Program-made: the position numbers and the translations under genes
Origin: JAYFNU01 sp964622315
GTDB taxonomy: Bacteria > Bacillota > Clostridia > Oscillospirales > Ruminococcaceae
Assembly (NCBI GenBank): GCA_964622315.1
Contig: CAZUOY010000038.1
Coordinates: forward strand, 1 to 16,468
Length of the DNA: 16,468 nt
Direction of reading: 5' to 3'
Part shown: one piece after another, positions 1 through 7,376 of the stretch
Numbering within the stretch: the stretch's first letter is position 1
Layout of the letters: every line of letters starts with the position of its first letter
Notes under the pieces: model-generated
What the model was told of the DNA's origin: nothing
What the model saw: the letters and a program-made list of their open reading frames with translations, nothing else
Databases searched by the model: none

Positions 1-3
1 GTT

Positions 4-72
4 CCTCTCCGTTTCATACTTCGTCATTTTCTCTTTATACATATATTAGTCTATATTGCGCCCTACCGTCAA
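4..72 (-). promoter_or_regulatory. Leftward promoter and ribosome site for a gene starting just off the left edge
   Basis: On the minus strand TTGACG (72-67) is followed after 18 bases by TAATAT (48-43), a plausible vegetative promoter. Transcription would begin near 36. A strong ribosome site GGAGAGG lies at 10-4, so the start codon is probably a few bases beyond position 1. An ATG at 27-25 is in the leader but has no ribosome site, so I prefer the off-window start. The gene is divergent from nth. Confidence 0.5.
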
Positions 73-188
73 TAGAATGTGCGGCGGTAAACGCAATTTC
101 TGCTTTTTTGCTTATTACCCGCCGTTTTTTGCCGTCTGTTTTGTTTCTTTTTTATTCAATTTCTGTTAGAATAGCCTTGGTGATTTTT

Positions 189-830
189 ATGACGAAGAAG
201 GAACGCGCCTTACTTATTGTTGAAGCGCTTGAAAAAGAATATCCGCTCGCCGAATGCACGCTCGATTACGAAAGCGCGTGGCAGCTCCTTGTGTCCGTGC
301 GGCTCGCGGCGCAGTGCACCGACGCAAGGGTGAACCTTATCACACCCGTTCTATTTGAACGGTTTTCGTCGCCAAAGGCGCTCGCCGACGCGGACGTGAG
401 CGAAATAGAGGAAATAGTCCGTCCCTGCGGGCTTGGCGCGTCGAAGGCGCGGGACATTTCGGCTTGTATGAAAAGGCTTGTTTATGAGCTGTACGGCATA
501 GTGCCCGACAGTATGGAGGGGTTGCTCTTGCTCCCCGGCGTGGGGAGAAAATCGGCAAATCTTATCCTTGGCGACGTTTTTCACAAGCCTGCCGTCGTCT
601 GCGACACCCACTGCATAAGAATTACCAACCGCTTGGGTCTTTCTAACAGCACCGTTCCCGAGAAGGCCGAAAAACAACTGCGCGAGGTTCTGCCCCCGGA
701 AAAGAGCAACGATTTCTGTCACCGTATGGTACTTCACGGCAGAGCGGTCTGCACGGCACGCGGCTTTCGCTGCGAGGGGTGTTGTTTAAGCGCTCTGTGT
801 GAAAAGAGGACAGATAAAGAAGATGGATAA
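189..830 (+). CDS. nth: Endonuclease III (DNA glycosylase/AP lyase)
   Basis: Base-excision-repair enzyme that removes oxidised pyrimidines and nicks abasic sites. The 213-residue product matches the family's usual length of about 211. A helix-hairpin-helix (LLLLPGVGRKSAN, residues 112-124) carries the catalytic lysine K121, and the catalytic aspartate is D139 in VCDTH. Four cysteines C188-X6-C195-X2-C198-X5-C204 have the exact spacing of the [4Fe-4S] cluster. The open frame extends back to a TTG at 108, but those 27 residues are hydrophobic and unlike Nth, whereas the ATG at 189 starts where the family normally starts. The ribosome site is weak. The stop codon lies inside the start of the next gene (8-base overlap), so the two are probably cotranslated. 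I see no convincing promoter directly upstream. Confidence 0.95.
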   Translation: MTKKERALLIVEALEKEYPLAECTLDYESAWQLLVSVRLAAQCTDARVNLITPVLFERFSSPKALADADVSEIEEIVRPCGLGASKARDISACMKRLVYELYGIVPDSMEGLLLLPGVGRKSANLILGDVFHKPAVVCDTHCIRITNRLGLSNSTVPEKAEKQLREVLPPEKSNDFCHRMVLHGRAVCTARGFRCEGCCLSALCEKRTDKEDG

Positions 831-987
831 GGATAAGAAAAAGCGGATACTTACCGTGATATTCAAGGTTGCCGTCGCGCTTGCCGCGCTCGCCTTCGCG
901 GTATACACCGTCTACTACTTCGCGACGATTGGCAAGCAAATAGACAAGATAAAAGATAAATACGAGATTGTCGCGACGAGCGATTAA
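823..987 (+). CDS. Small single-pass membrane protein, function unknown
   Basis: A 54-residue product: a very basic start (MDKDKKKR), one hydrophobic helix at about residues 9-33, then a short charged tail (KQIDKIKDKYEIV). This is a typical N-in single-pass membrane protein, with the tail predicted outside. I recognise no family. The ATG at 823 overlaps the end of nth by 8 bases and is preceded by purine-rich AGAGGA (805-810) and AAAGAAG (816-822). A GTG at 799 would add eight residues and is the alternative start. Overlap with nth suggests translational coupling. It ends just before the promoter of the thiamine gene, with no obvious terminator between. Confidence 0.65.
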   Translation: MDKDKKKRILTVIFKVAVALAALAFAVYTVYYFATIGKQIDKIKDKYEIVATSD

Positions 988-994
988 CCTTTCC

Positions 995-1023
995 TTGACA
1001 ACCGCGCACTTTCGCGGTATAGT
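995..1023 (+). promoter_or_regulatory. Strong promoter of the TPP riboswitch-thiT unit
   Basis: TTGACA (995-1000), a 17-base spacer and TATAGT (1018-1023) are a near-perfect vegetative promoter. The spacer contains a perfect inverted repeat, ACCGCG (1001-1006) and CGCGGT (1013-1018), discussed as a finding. Transcription should begin near 1030, just before the riboswitch. Confidence 0.85.
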
Positions 1024-1036
1024 TTAAAAAAACAAA

Positions 1037-1122
1037 ACACAGGGGCGCCTTCGGGCTGAGATTGACGAATGTTCGTCAGGTCCCTTTGAACCTGAACCGG
1101 ATAATGCCGGCGTAGGAAGTGT
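1037..1122 (+). ncRNA. TPP riboswitch aptamer (THI element)
   Basis: The conserved thi-box elements are present in order: GGGGCGCC (1042-1049), CTGAGA (1056-1061), a variable P3 hairpin GACGAA/TTCGTC (1064-1077), CCC then TTGAACCTGAACCGG (1086-1100), ATAATGCCGGCGTAGGAAG (1101-1119), with outer P1 pairing ACAC (1037-1040) to GTGT (1119-1122). The class binds thiamine pyrophosphate and switches off downstream genes. Here it sits between a strong promoter and a terminator hairpin ahead of thiT, so control by premature termination is expected. Confidence 0.96.
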
Positions 1123-1141
1123 AAATACTATTTTGCTTTTT

Positions 1142-1181
1142 ACGTCCTTATCCTTTCGGATAACGGGCGTTTTGTTTTTTT
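1142..1181 (+). terminator. Riboswitch-controlled intrinsic terminator
   Basis: A 12-pair stem, ACGTCCTTATCC (1142-1153) with GGATAA and GGGCGT (1158-1170, one bulged C, one G-U pair), has a TTTC loop and is followed by a T-rich tract at 1171-1181. It lies between the TPP aptamer and the thiT ribosome site, so it is the likely expression platform. A second hairpin, GTTTTGT (1169-1175) with ACAAAAC (1182-1188), ends three bases before the ribosome site AAGGAG (1191-1196). Confidence 0.85.
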
Positions 1182-1204
1182 ACAAAACAAAAGGAGTGAT
1201 TACC

Positions 1205-1780
1205 ATGGAAAAAAAGAAAGCTTTTCCGACAAAGGCTCTCGCTGAGGGCGCGATTATGGTTGCGCTCGGCACAATACTGAGCCTTATTAAGATAGACCTG
1301 CCAATGGGCGGCGGCGTGACCCTTTGCGCTATGCTCCCGCTCGTCATCTTTTCCTTTCGCCGCGGCACGAAGCTTGGGCTTTTCGCCGCCTTCGTCTTTT
1401 CGGTGCTTCAGATGTTTTTGGGGCTTGATAACGTGCGCTACGCCTCAAGCGCCGCTATGGCGGCGGCGATAATTCTGCTTGACTACATCATAGCCTATAC
1501 GGTTATTGGTCTTGCGGGCGCGCTTCGCGGCAGGCTGAAAAACTCGAAGACGGAAATTTCCGTCGGAATTGCCGTTACCTTCTTTGCGCGGTTTCTCTGC
1601 CACTTTATAACCGGCTGGTTCATTTGGGACGCGCTTTGGCCCAACGAGTTCGGCTACGCGCCGCCCGTCTATTCGCTCCTTTACAACGGCTCGTATATGC
1701 TCATTGAGGCAATCATAAGTGCAGCGGTTGCGGTGTTGGTCATTGATAAGGTAAAGGACTACGGAATTAAACGAAGCTGA
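1205..1780 (+). CDS. thiT: Thiamine-binding S component of an ECF transporter
   Basis: Membrane substrate-binding subunit that captures thiamine for uptake together with a shared ECF energising module, which is not encoded in this window. The 191-residue product has about six hydrophobic helices, the family's RRG motif (FRRGTKLGLFAAF, residues 51-63), and the aromatic/polar thiamine-site region around H133, W138, W141 (CHFITGWFIWDALWP) and Y160-N161. Length matches ThiT. The ATG at 1205 has AAGGAG at 1191-1196, 8 bases upstream. An upstream in-frame start at 1133 falls before the terminator hairpin and is rejected. The preceding TPP riboswitch independently supports the thiamine assignment. 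The gene ends at a strong bidirectional terminator. Confidence 0.94.
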   Translation: MEKKKAFPTKALAEGAIMVALGTILSLIKIDLPMGGGVTLCAMLPLVIFSFRRGTKLGLFAAFVFSVLQMFLGLDNVRYASSAAMAAAIILLDYIIAYTVIGLAGALRGRLKNSKTEISVGIAVTFFARFLCHFITGWFIWDALWPNEFGYAPPVYSLLYNGSYMLIEAIISAAVAVLVIDKVKDYGIKRS

Positions 1781-1784
1781 CAAG

Positions 1785-1816
1785 AAAAGAGGCGGCGCAA
1801 AGGCGCCGCCTCTTTT
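1785..1816. terminator. Bidirectional terminator between thiT and the membrane protein gene
   Basis: A perfect 14-pair stem with a four-base loop (arms 1785-1798 and 1803-1816), GC-rich inside with AAAA on the left and TTTT on the right. It works in both directions for the convergent genes ending at 1780 and 1825. Confidence 0.92.
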
Positions 1817-1824
1817 AATTACAT

Positions 1825-3582
1825 TTAGCTTGCAGAAACAATTTCAAAATCAGCCGAATCTGCGGAAAGCTTTACCTTACCGCTGTTCGGAATTATTACG
1901 TAGTAAACCTCGTTGATTATTGCCGCGGTGGCGCTATCCTCGGTCGCTGTAACCGCCTCGGCGAATTTATCCGCGTCCTTGAAGAAGTAAAGGGTGTCTG
2001 CGTCAATGCTGCCGCTCAACAGCTTTTCGTATTCAGCGTCTGCGTATTCATTATACTGCTCGACGTTTGTTATCGAGAAGAAGGGTTCATTTGTTACAAT
2101 TTTGTTCTTTGCGCAGAACAAGGCGATATGGTGTCCCTCCTTCGAGTCGCCGCCTATCGTGATTACCCTTTCGAAAGCGTCGCCGTTATCCTCAAAGAAG
2201 GCATTATCGGTAGGCACGGAAAAGTGATTTGAGCCGCTCTTGAAGTCGTCGTGTTTATACCGCAAGGTCGGTGCCATATCGAAAAGCTGAACGGCACAAA
2301 CAGCAAGAAGAAGCACCGCGCCCAAGGAAACGCTGACACGCTTTATGTTCTTTTCGGTGTTATCTTTTCTCAGTGTGATTTGTCTGTCAAGCTTATCTAT
2401 AAAGATAATCAGGAATATGAAGATTAGGTAATACACGGGCCAGAACATTCTCGAACTGCTACGGAATATGTTGGCGAAATCACTCAAAATTCCGCTAAGG
2501 TTAAAAAGAATGTAACGGCTGTCGTTAATCGTAACGACGTTGCTCACGGCAAAAAGTGTTAAACAGCAAGCCGAGGCAAATAGCACGGGGTAACGTTTTA
2601 TATACAGCAAGGGCTTTGACCTTTTGAATGTTATTAAAAGATACAGCCCCACCGCGATTAACGCAACGAACATTCCGAGACCGAGGAACAGGAAATTTTC
2701 GTTTATATAAACCGTGTCCCACGCGGGCAGAATACGCGACCATGTAAAGCCGCCCATGCTTTCGGGGTTAAACAGAGAATTGAAATTGAAGCAGAAAAGA
2801 CCGTATCCGCCGTGATTTCCGCTTGAGGTATTTTTGAAATATCCTATGCAGAAAAAAGCCACAACCGAAACGGCAAGGTTTGCTAAGAGAAAGCCGACGG
2901 ATTTTATGTATTCCTTCGTCTTGACGGCGTGCTCGAATAAGTCAGCGAACAGCACAGCAAACACCATGGGAAGAAAGTACGGATGAATAAGCGCGGCAAG
3001 CGCCGACACGACCAGATACCACGGGCTGTAGCTGTACTTCTCCTTTTTGTTTCTGAAATATAGATACAGCGCCGCGAGAATTAGAAAGTGCGAGGAAAGC
3101 GAGGTATGGCGGAAACAGCGCTCTATCATTATGGGACTGAACACGAAAAGCACCGTACCGACTATATTCGTAAGAAGCTTCTTAGAAAAGATGTCAAGAA
3201 TCTTTGACGCGAAGAAGCCTTGAAGCATAAAGCTGAGCATTACCCAAATGCCGAAAAACTGAAAGGTTGTTGGCAGAATGGGCGAAAGCAGACGAAAAAA
3301 CATCGACGCTATGGGTATAGAATCGGAAAACAGTATTGACGCCCCAAAGGGATAATTAATGGAAGTGGTAAAGCACAAGGGGAAAACTATCGGCGAGTTT
3401 CGATAGAAAACCCAACCGGCATAATGCTGAACAATATCTCGGTCGGCGTACCCGCTTAATATCCACAGGTCGTCGGTCACGTTGAGCGACCGCACGCCGA
3501 AAATCAGAAGAAACGCCGCCGCGCCTATCGCCGCACCGATAAGTGCTCGCACCCTTCGTGAGCTTAATGCCGTAGTCTTCAT
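1825..3582 (-). CDS. Large polytopic membrane protein, DUF6311-like (probable GT-C-type fold)
   Basis: A 585-residue protein with an N-terminal helix (about 13-30), roughly ten further hydrophobic segments to about residue 432, and a soluble C-terminal part (about 440-585). The first large loop carries RDIVQHYAGWVFYRNSP (48-64), followed by INYPFG (75-80). That acidic-loop-after-first-helix plan is typical of multi-pass lipid-linked glycosyltransferases, and the wording resembles DUF6311 proteins. The DUF match is from memory and the enzymatic role is inference. The start has AGAGGTG just upstream (3593-3587) and its own promoter. Its divergent neighbour is a polyprenyl-phosphate-type glycosyltransferase, which could supply its lipid-linked sugar donor. 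Alternatives are a YfhO-like envelope protein or a flippase. Confidence 0.75.
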   Translation of the reverse strand: MKTTALSSRRVRALIGAAIGAAAFLLIFGVRSLNVTDDLWILSGYADRDIVQHYAGWVFYRNSPIVFPLCFTTSINYPFGASILFSDSIPIASMFFRLLSPILPTTFQFFGIWVMLSFMLQGFFASKILDIFSKKLLTNIVGTVLFVFSPIMIERCFRHTSLSSHFLILAALYLYFRNKKEKYSYSPWYLVVSALAALIHPYFLPMVFAVLFADLFEHAVKTKEYIKSVGFLLANLAVSVVAFFCIGYFKNTSSGNHGGYGLFCFNFNSLFNPESMGGFTWSRILPAWDTVYINENFLFLGLGMFVALIAVGLYLLITFKRSKPLLYIKRYPVLFASACCLTLFAVSNVVTINDSRYILFNLSGILSDFANIFRSSSRMFWPVYYLIFIFLIIFIDKLDRQITLRKDNTEKNIKRVSVSLGAVLLLAVCAVQLFDMAPTLRYKHDDFKSGSNHFSVPTDNAFFEDNGDAFERVITIGGDSKEGHHIALFCAKNKIVTNEPFFSITNVEQYNEYADAEYEKLLSGSIDADTLYFFKDADKFAEAVTATEDSATAAIINEVYYVIIPNSGKVKLSADSADFEIVSAS

Positions 3583-3614
3583 TTCGCACCTCTACTTCGC
3601 AAGTTTTCATTTCA

Positions 3615-3642
3615 AGTATAAAGCATACGGCGTTTTTGTCAA
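3615..3642 (-). promoter_or_regulatory. Promoter of the DUF6311-like gene
   Basis: On the minus strand TTGACA (3642-3637), a 16-base spacer and TATACT (3620-3615) form a strong vegetative promoter about 33 bases before the start codon. It is back-to-back with the promoter of the glycosyltransferase gene. Confidence 0.8.
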
Positions 3643-3668
3643 TAATCGGCTTTTTATAAAAGCATTTA

Positions 3669-3697
3669 TTGAACACGCGCGAGAATAATGTTATACT
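3669..3697 (+). promoter_or_regulatory. Promoter of the glycosyltransferase gene
   Basis: TTGAAC (3669-3674), a 17-base spacer and TATACT (3692-3697), with a TG at 3689-3690 giving an extended -10. Only 26 bases separate it from the divergent promoter, so one regulator could affect both genes. Confidence 0.85.
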
Positions 3698-3729
3698 TTT
3701 TATGAAAACTAACTGTTCGCGGAGGAATT

Positions 3730-4659
3730 ATGAAGAAAATTGCGGTTTTAATCCCCTGCTATAACGAGGAGCGGACCGTCGAGAAGGTCATAAAAGATTT
3801 TAAGGCTGTTCTGCCAGAAGCGGAAATCTTCGTTTATGACAACAACTCAACCGACCGCACAGCCGAGCTTGCAAAGGCGGCGGGCGCGATTGTCTGCCGT
3901 GAGCCGAGGCAGGGCAAGGGCAACGTTATTCGTTCAATGTTCCGCGAAATTGACGCTGAGTGTTACCTTATGACCGACGGCGACGACACCTATCCCGCCG
4001 AAGCAGCTCGCGAGATGTGTAACGCGGTTTTAAACGAAAAGGCGGATATGGTTGTAGGCGACAGACTCTCAAGCACCTACTTTACCGAAAACAAGCGCCC
4101 TTTCCACAACAGCGGTAACGTTCTTGTAAGAAAGCTTGTCAACAGCTTTTTCAAGGGCAACGTAGTTGATATTATGACAGGCTATCGTGCCTTTAGCTAC
4201 AACTTTGTAAAAAGCTTTCCCGTGCTTTCCAAAGGCTTTGAGATAGAAACCGAGATGACAATACACGCGCTTGATAAGAATATGAATATCGTTAACGTTC
4301 CGGTTACCTACCGTGATAGACCAGAGGGAAGCGTCTCGAAGCTAAACACCTTTTCTGACGGCTTCAAGGTTTTGTCCACTATTGTAAGACTGTTTAAGGA
4401 TTATAAACCGCTTCGGTTCTTCGGAATTATCTCGGCTATACTCTTTGTTGCCAGCCTTGCTCTTTTTATACCCGTTTTTATCGAATACGCAAAAACAGGT
4501 TTGGTTCCTCGTTACCCCACGCTTATTGTCGCGGGATTTGTTGCCATAGCGGGGCTTCTTTGCTTGTCCTGCGGACTTACTCTCGACACAATAACAAAAA
4601 AGACGCGGCAGGATTTTGAGGTTACCTTAAATATGATAGAGTACCAAAAGAAACAGTAA
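3730..4659 (+). CDS. Membrane-anchored family 2 glycosyltransferase (dolichyl/undecaprenyl-phosphate sugar synthase type)
   Basis: Probably transfers a sugar from a nucleotide-sugar to a polyprenyl phosphate on the inner face of the membrane. The 309-residue protein has a GT-A fold: PCYNEE (9-14), DNNSTDRT (37-44), the metal-binding DGDD (83-86), GYRAFS (151-156) and FEIETE (170-175). Two C-terminal membrane helices follow at about 229-250 and 264-285. This layout resembles DPM1/GtrB-like enzymes. The start is preceded by GGAGGA just upstream and has its own promoter. It is divergent from a GT-C-like membrane protein, so a donor-acceptor pathway between the two is inferred. The sugar and final acceptor cannot be read from sequence. 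A strong terminator follows directly. Confidence 0.9.
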   Translation: MKKIAVLIPCYNEERTVEKVIKDFKAVLPEAEIFVYDNNSTDRTAELAKAAGAIVCREPRQGKGNVIRSMFREIDAECYLMTDGDDTYPAEAAREMCNAVLNEKADMVVGDRLSSTYFTENKRPFHNSGNVLVRKLVNSFFKGNVVDIMTGYRAFSYNFVKSFPVLSKGFEIETEMTIHALDKNMNIVNVPVTYRDRPEGSVSKLNTFSDGFKVLSTIVRLFKDYKPLRFFGIISAILFVASLALFIPVFIEYAKTGLVPRYPTLIVAGFVAIAGLLCLSCGLTLDTITKKTRQDFEVTLNMIEYQKKQ

Positions 4660-4669
4660 ACACAGTATT

Positions 4670-4698
4670 AAAGCGGCTCGGTTACACCGAGCCGCTTT
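4670..4698. terminator. Terminator between the glycosyltransferase and clp genes
   Basis: A perfect 12-pair stem (4670-4681 with 4687-4698) has a five-base loop, closable by one further T-A pair. TTTTTATTT follows on the plus strand. On the minus strand the stem is followed by a weaker TTTAAT, so it may also end the clp transcript. Confidence 0.88.
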
Positions 4699-4729
4699 TT
4701 ATTTATACTGAATTAATTGTAAGCGGTTC

Positions 4730-7000
4730 TCAAACCGCAAGGGTGCTTTCACGCTCGGTTTCGTTTATCAAAAGTGAAAGCTCGCTTCCGTCAAAATCGG
4801 CGACGACCCTGTCACCCTTTTTGAGCCTACCCTCAATTATCATATCGGCAAGCTTGTTCTCCAGCCGTCGCGCTACGGCGCGCTTTATCGGACGAGCGCC
4901 GTAAACGGGCGAATATGCCTCCTCCGCAAGGCATCTTGCAGCCTCCTTTGTAACCATAAGCCGCACGCCAAGCTCCGCCGCGCGAAACTGAAGCTTTTTC
5001 AGTATCAGTCCCGTTATTTTTAGGATATCCTCCTTCTTCAGCCTGTCAAACACGACCGTTTCGTCAATGCGGTTCAAAAGCTCGGTGGAAAAAACAGTTT
5101 TCAGCTGTTCCTCGACAAGAGTTTTCAGCTTATCATAGTCGTCGCCCCCCGCACCAAAGCCGATAGGAGCAGTACCCGACGCTATAAGCTTTGCGCCGAT
5201 ATTTGTGGTTAAAACAACTATACTGTTTGAGAAATCCACCGCACGTCCGTCGGAGTCGGTAAGGCTTCCCTCCTCGGTAATCTGCAGCAGCAGATTGAAA
5301 ATCGGCGCACAGGCCTTTTCCGCCTCGTCAAAGAGAACAACGCTGTAGGGGCGTTTTCTAACCGCGTCGGTAAGCTGTCCGCCCTCACCGTGACCGACAT
5401 AGCCCGGCGGCGAACCGATGAGTCTTGAAACAGAACTCGGCTCGGTATACTCCGACATGTCAATTCTAATCAGTGCGTCCTCGCGCCCAAACACACGCTC
5501 GGCAAGCACACGGCAAACCTCGGTTTTTCCGACACCCGACGGGCCACAGAAGATAAACGAGCCGCTTGGCTTGTTCGCTTCCTTTAAGCCCGTGCGCGCG
5601 CGCCTGAGCGCCGCCGAGACCGACGTAACCGCCATCTCCTGCCCGATTATCCTTTCTCGTAGCGTTTCCTCAAGCGCCTGCAAGCGGCGGCTCTCCTGCT
5701 CGCCTATCGCCGTCAGCGGCACCCCCGTCCAGTCGCTTATCACCCGTGCAATATCCTCAGAGCTTATGGTGTTCTCCGTTTTCGGAGAGATGACAAGGTG
5801 CCGCCGCGCACACGCCTCGTCAATTACGTCTATCGCTTTATCCGGAAAACGCCGCTCGGTAAGATACCTCTTTGAAAGCCGCACGGCGCTTTCCACCGCC
5901 TCGGGCAGTATATCTACCTCGTGGTGTTCTCTCAATAGTGCGCACTGACAGGTAATTATCTTCTTCGTCAGCTCCTCGTTCGGCTCCTCTACCTTAATAG
6001 GCAAGAACCGCCGCGCGAACGCCTTATCCTTTTCCACCGTTTTGTTAAACTCAGCCGTGGTGGTTGCGCCGATTATTTTCAGCTCACCGCCGGATAAAAG
6101 CGGCTTTAAAATATTGGAGGCGTCTATCGCACCCTCTGCCGCGCCCGCGCCCATTATCGTGTGCATCTCGTCTATAAAGAGAATTACGTCTCCAGCCTTC
6201 ATAACCTCTGAAAGGGTGTTTTTAAATCGCTCCTCGAAGTCACCGCGATACTTTGTTCCCGCGACCATATTGGCGACCTCAAGCGACAGAAGACGCTTTT
6301 CGAGCAGCTCCTTCGGGCACATACCGCTGACAAGCAGCTGTGCTAAACCCTCAGCCACGGCGGTTTTTCCCACGCCCGGCTCGCCAACAAGACAGACATT
6401 GTTCTTCTTTCGCCTTGTCAGCGCCGTAACGACGCGGGCAATCTCTGCGTCGCGCCCGACTATCGGGTCGAGCTTTCCGTCGAGCGCAAGCTCGGTAAGG
6501 TCGGCGGTATACTTTTCAAGCGGCTTTGATTTCGCCCTGCGCTCGGCAAGCATTGCGTCCCTTCTCATAGAGTTCGGTGATTCGCGGCAGTCGCGCCGCA
6601 TTCCGTCCTCATCAATATTCGCAAGATGTAAGAACCGCGAAAGCTCGGCGTCCTTCGCCATTAAAAGCGCGCAAAGCAGTTGCTCGGTACCTACACAACC
6701 GTCACCCAACCGCTCGGCGCAGACGCGGGCGTAATCGAGCACCGAAACGAGTGACGCGCTCATGTCAGAGGCGAACAGCCTCATCCTTCCGCCATGCGAA
6801 AAGCTTTCGCTTAAAAGCTGGCGCACCTTAAACGCCCGCTTCGCGTTTCTGTTGATTATTGCGGCGGCGTCGCAGTCAGCGGTTTCGCAGAACGCCGCGA
6901 ACAGATGCAGTGGTTCGGCTGAGGGCGCGCCGAGTTCCCCCGCAAGCTTCAGCGCCGCGGACACCGCCTTATTAGCCTGTTTAGATAAGCCCTTTATCAT
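4730..7000 (-). CDS. Clp protease ATPase subunit, ClpA-sized (ClpA/ClpC family without middle domain)
   Basis: AAA+ unfoldase that should feed substrates to ClpP in the cytoplasm. In 756 residues the order is: N-domain with two Clp repeats (about 1-145); D1 with Walker A GEPGVGKT (206-213), pore loop KYRG (250-253) and Walker B LFIDE (274-278); D2 with Walker A GPSGVGKT (486-493), pore loop GYVG (533-536), Walker B VVLFDE (554-559) and sensor-2 GAR (701-703). A ClpP-docking loop candidate IGF sits at 613-615, arguing against ClpB. D1 runs straight into D2 without the coiled-coil middle domain of ClpC or ClpB, giving the size of E. coli ClpA (758). ClpP and ClpS are not encoded here. The start has GGAGAAGG immediately upstream. 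I found no clear promoter. Confidence 0.92.
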   Translation of the reverse strand: MIKGLSKQANKAVSAALKLAGELGAPSAEPLHLFAAFCETADCDAAAIINRNAKRAFKVRQLLSESFSHGGRMRLFASDMSASLVSVLDYARVCAERLGDGCVGTEQLLCALLMAKDAELSRFLHLANIDEDGMRRDCRESPNSMRRDAMLAERRAKSKPLEKYTADLTELALDGKLDPIVGRDAEIARVVTALTRRKKNNVCLVGEPGVGKTAVAEGLAQLLVSGMCPKELLEKRLLSLEVANMVAGTKYRGDFEERFKNTLSEVMKAGDVILFIDEMHTIMGAGAAEGAIDASNILKPLLSGGELKIIGATTTAEFNKTVEKDKAFARRFLPIKVEEPNEELTKKIITCQCALLREHHEVDILPEAVESAVRLSKRYLTERRFPDKAIDVIDEACARRHLVISPKTENTISSEDIARVISDWTGVPLTAIGEQESRRLQALEETLRERIIGQEMAVTSVSAALRRARTGLKEANKPSGSFIFCGPSGVGKTEVCRVLAERVFGREDALIRIDMSEYTEPSSVSRLIGSPPGYVGHGEGGQLTDAVRKRPYSVVLFDEAEKACAPIFNLLLQITEEGSLTDSDGRAVDFSNSIVVLTTNIGAKLIASGTAPIGFGAGGDDYDKLKTLVEEQLKTVFSTELLNRIDETVVFDRLKKEDILKITGLILKKLQFRAAELGVRLMVTKEAARCLAEEAYSPVYGARPIKRAVARRLENKLADMIIEGRLKKGDRVVADFDGSELSLLINETERESTLAV

Positions 7001-7068
7001 ATCCTTCTCCGTCTGTGTTTATTACCCTATCGGCAAACTGATTATTGACGGATTTTTGAAGGTTTAAA

Positions 7069-7100
7069 CAAACCGCCGCACCATTAGGCACGGCGGTTTG
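7069..7100 (-). terminator. Terminator of the PHP-TSCPD operon
   Basis: A perfect 10-pair stem, CAAACCGCCG (7069-7078) with CGGCGGTTTG (7091-7100), lies just after the TSCPD gene. On the minus strand it runs into TTTGTTTAAA, a modest T tract. It separates this operon from the clp gene. Confidence 0.65.
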
Positions 7101-7121
7101 CTTAATGAAAGCGAACAATCG

Positions 7122-7373
7122 CTATATTTCTTCCAAAGCTTCTTCTAAAGCAATAGCAAGCTGGTCGGGGCAGGAGGTGTTTCTATAGCCGCAGGTAGTA
7201 CCCTTTAGAAGCTCAATTACCTCCTCGGGCTTCCTTCCAATACAAAGCTTAGCTAACCCCTTTTGGTTTCCGTTACAGCCGCCCTCAAACATGACGCCTT
7301 TTATTACTCCGCCCTCGATTTCGACGGTTGTTGAGAGCGAACAGGTGCCCTCGTTACTTCTTTTGTATATCAT
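7122..7373 (-). CDS. TSCPD-domain small protein (TIGR03905-like)
   Basis: An 83-residue soluble protein with the family signatures GGCNGN (31-36) and TSCPDQLA (66-73), plus C11 and C61, which could bind metal or form a thiol site. Length is typical of stand-alone TSCPD proteins, a domain also found at the C-terminus of some class II ribonucleotide reductases. Its exact role is not established. It starts three bases after the stop of the PHP gene, and its ribosome site (AGGAGG) is made of that gene's last codons, so the two are translationally coupled. Confidence 0.88.
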   Translation of the reverse strand: MIYKRSNEGTCSLSTTVEIEGGVIKGVMFEGGCNGNQKGLAKLCIGRKPEEVIELLKGTTCGYRNTSCPDQLAIALEEALEEI

Positions 7374-7376
7374 CTG

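Noticed and set aside
25..27. Leftward ATG giving MTKYETERN up to the left edge
   Set aside because: It has no ribosome site and would lie about 9 bases from the predicted transcription start, while GGAGAGG at 10-4 points to a start just off the window.
108..188. N-terminal extension of endonuclease III from TTG 108
   Set aside because: The extra 27 residues are hydrophobic and unlike the family; ATG 189 gives the usual length.
1133..1204. Longer thiT start within the leader
   Set aside because: It lies upstream of the riboswitch terminator, while ATG 1205 has a proper AAGGAG site.
5418..6734. Long plus-strand frames (176 and 230 residues) opposite the clp gene
   Set aside because: They are antisense to a clearly conserved AAA+ protein, have serine/arginine-rich low-complexity composition and no ribosome sites.
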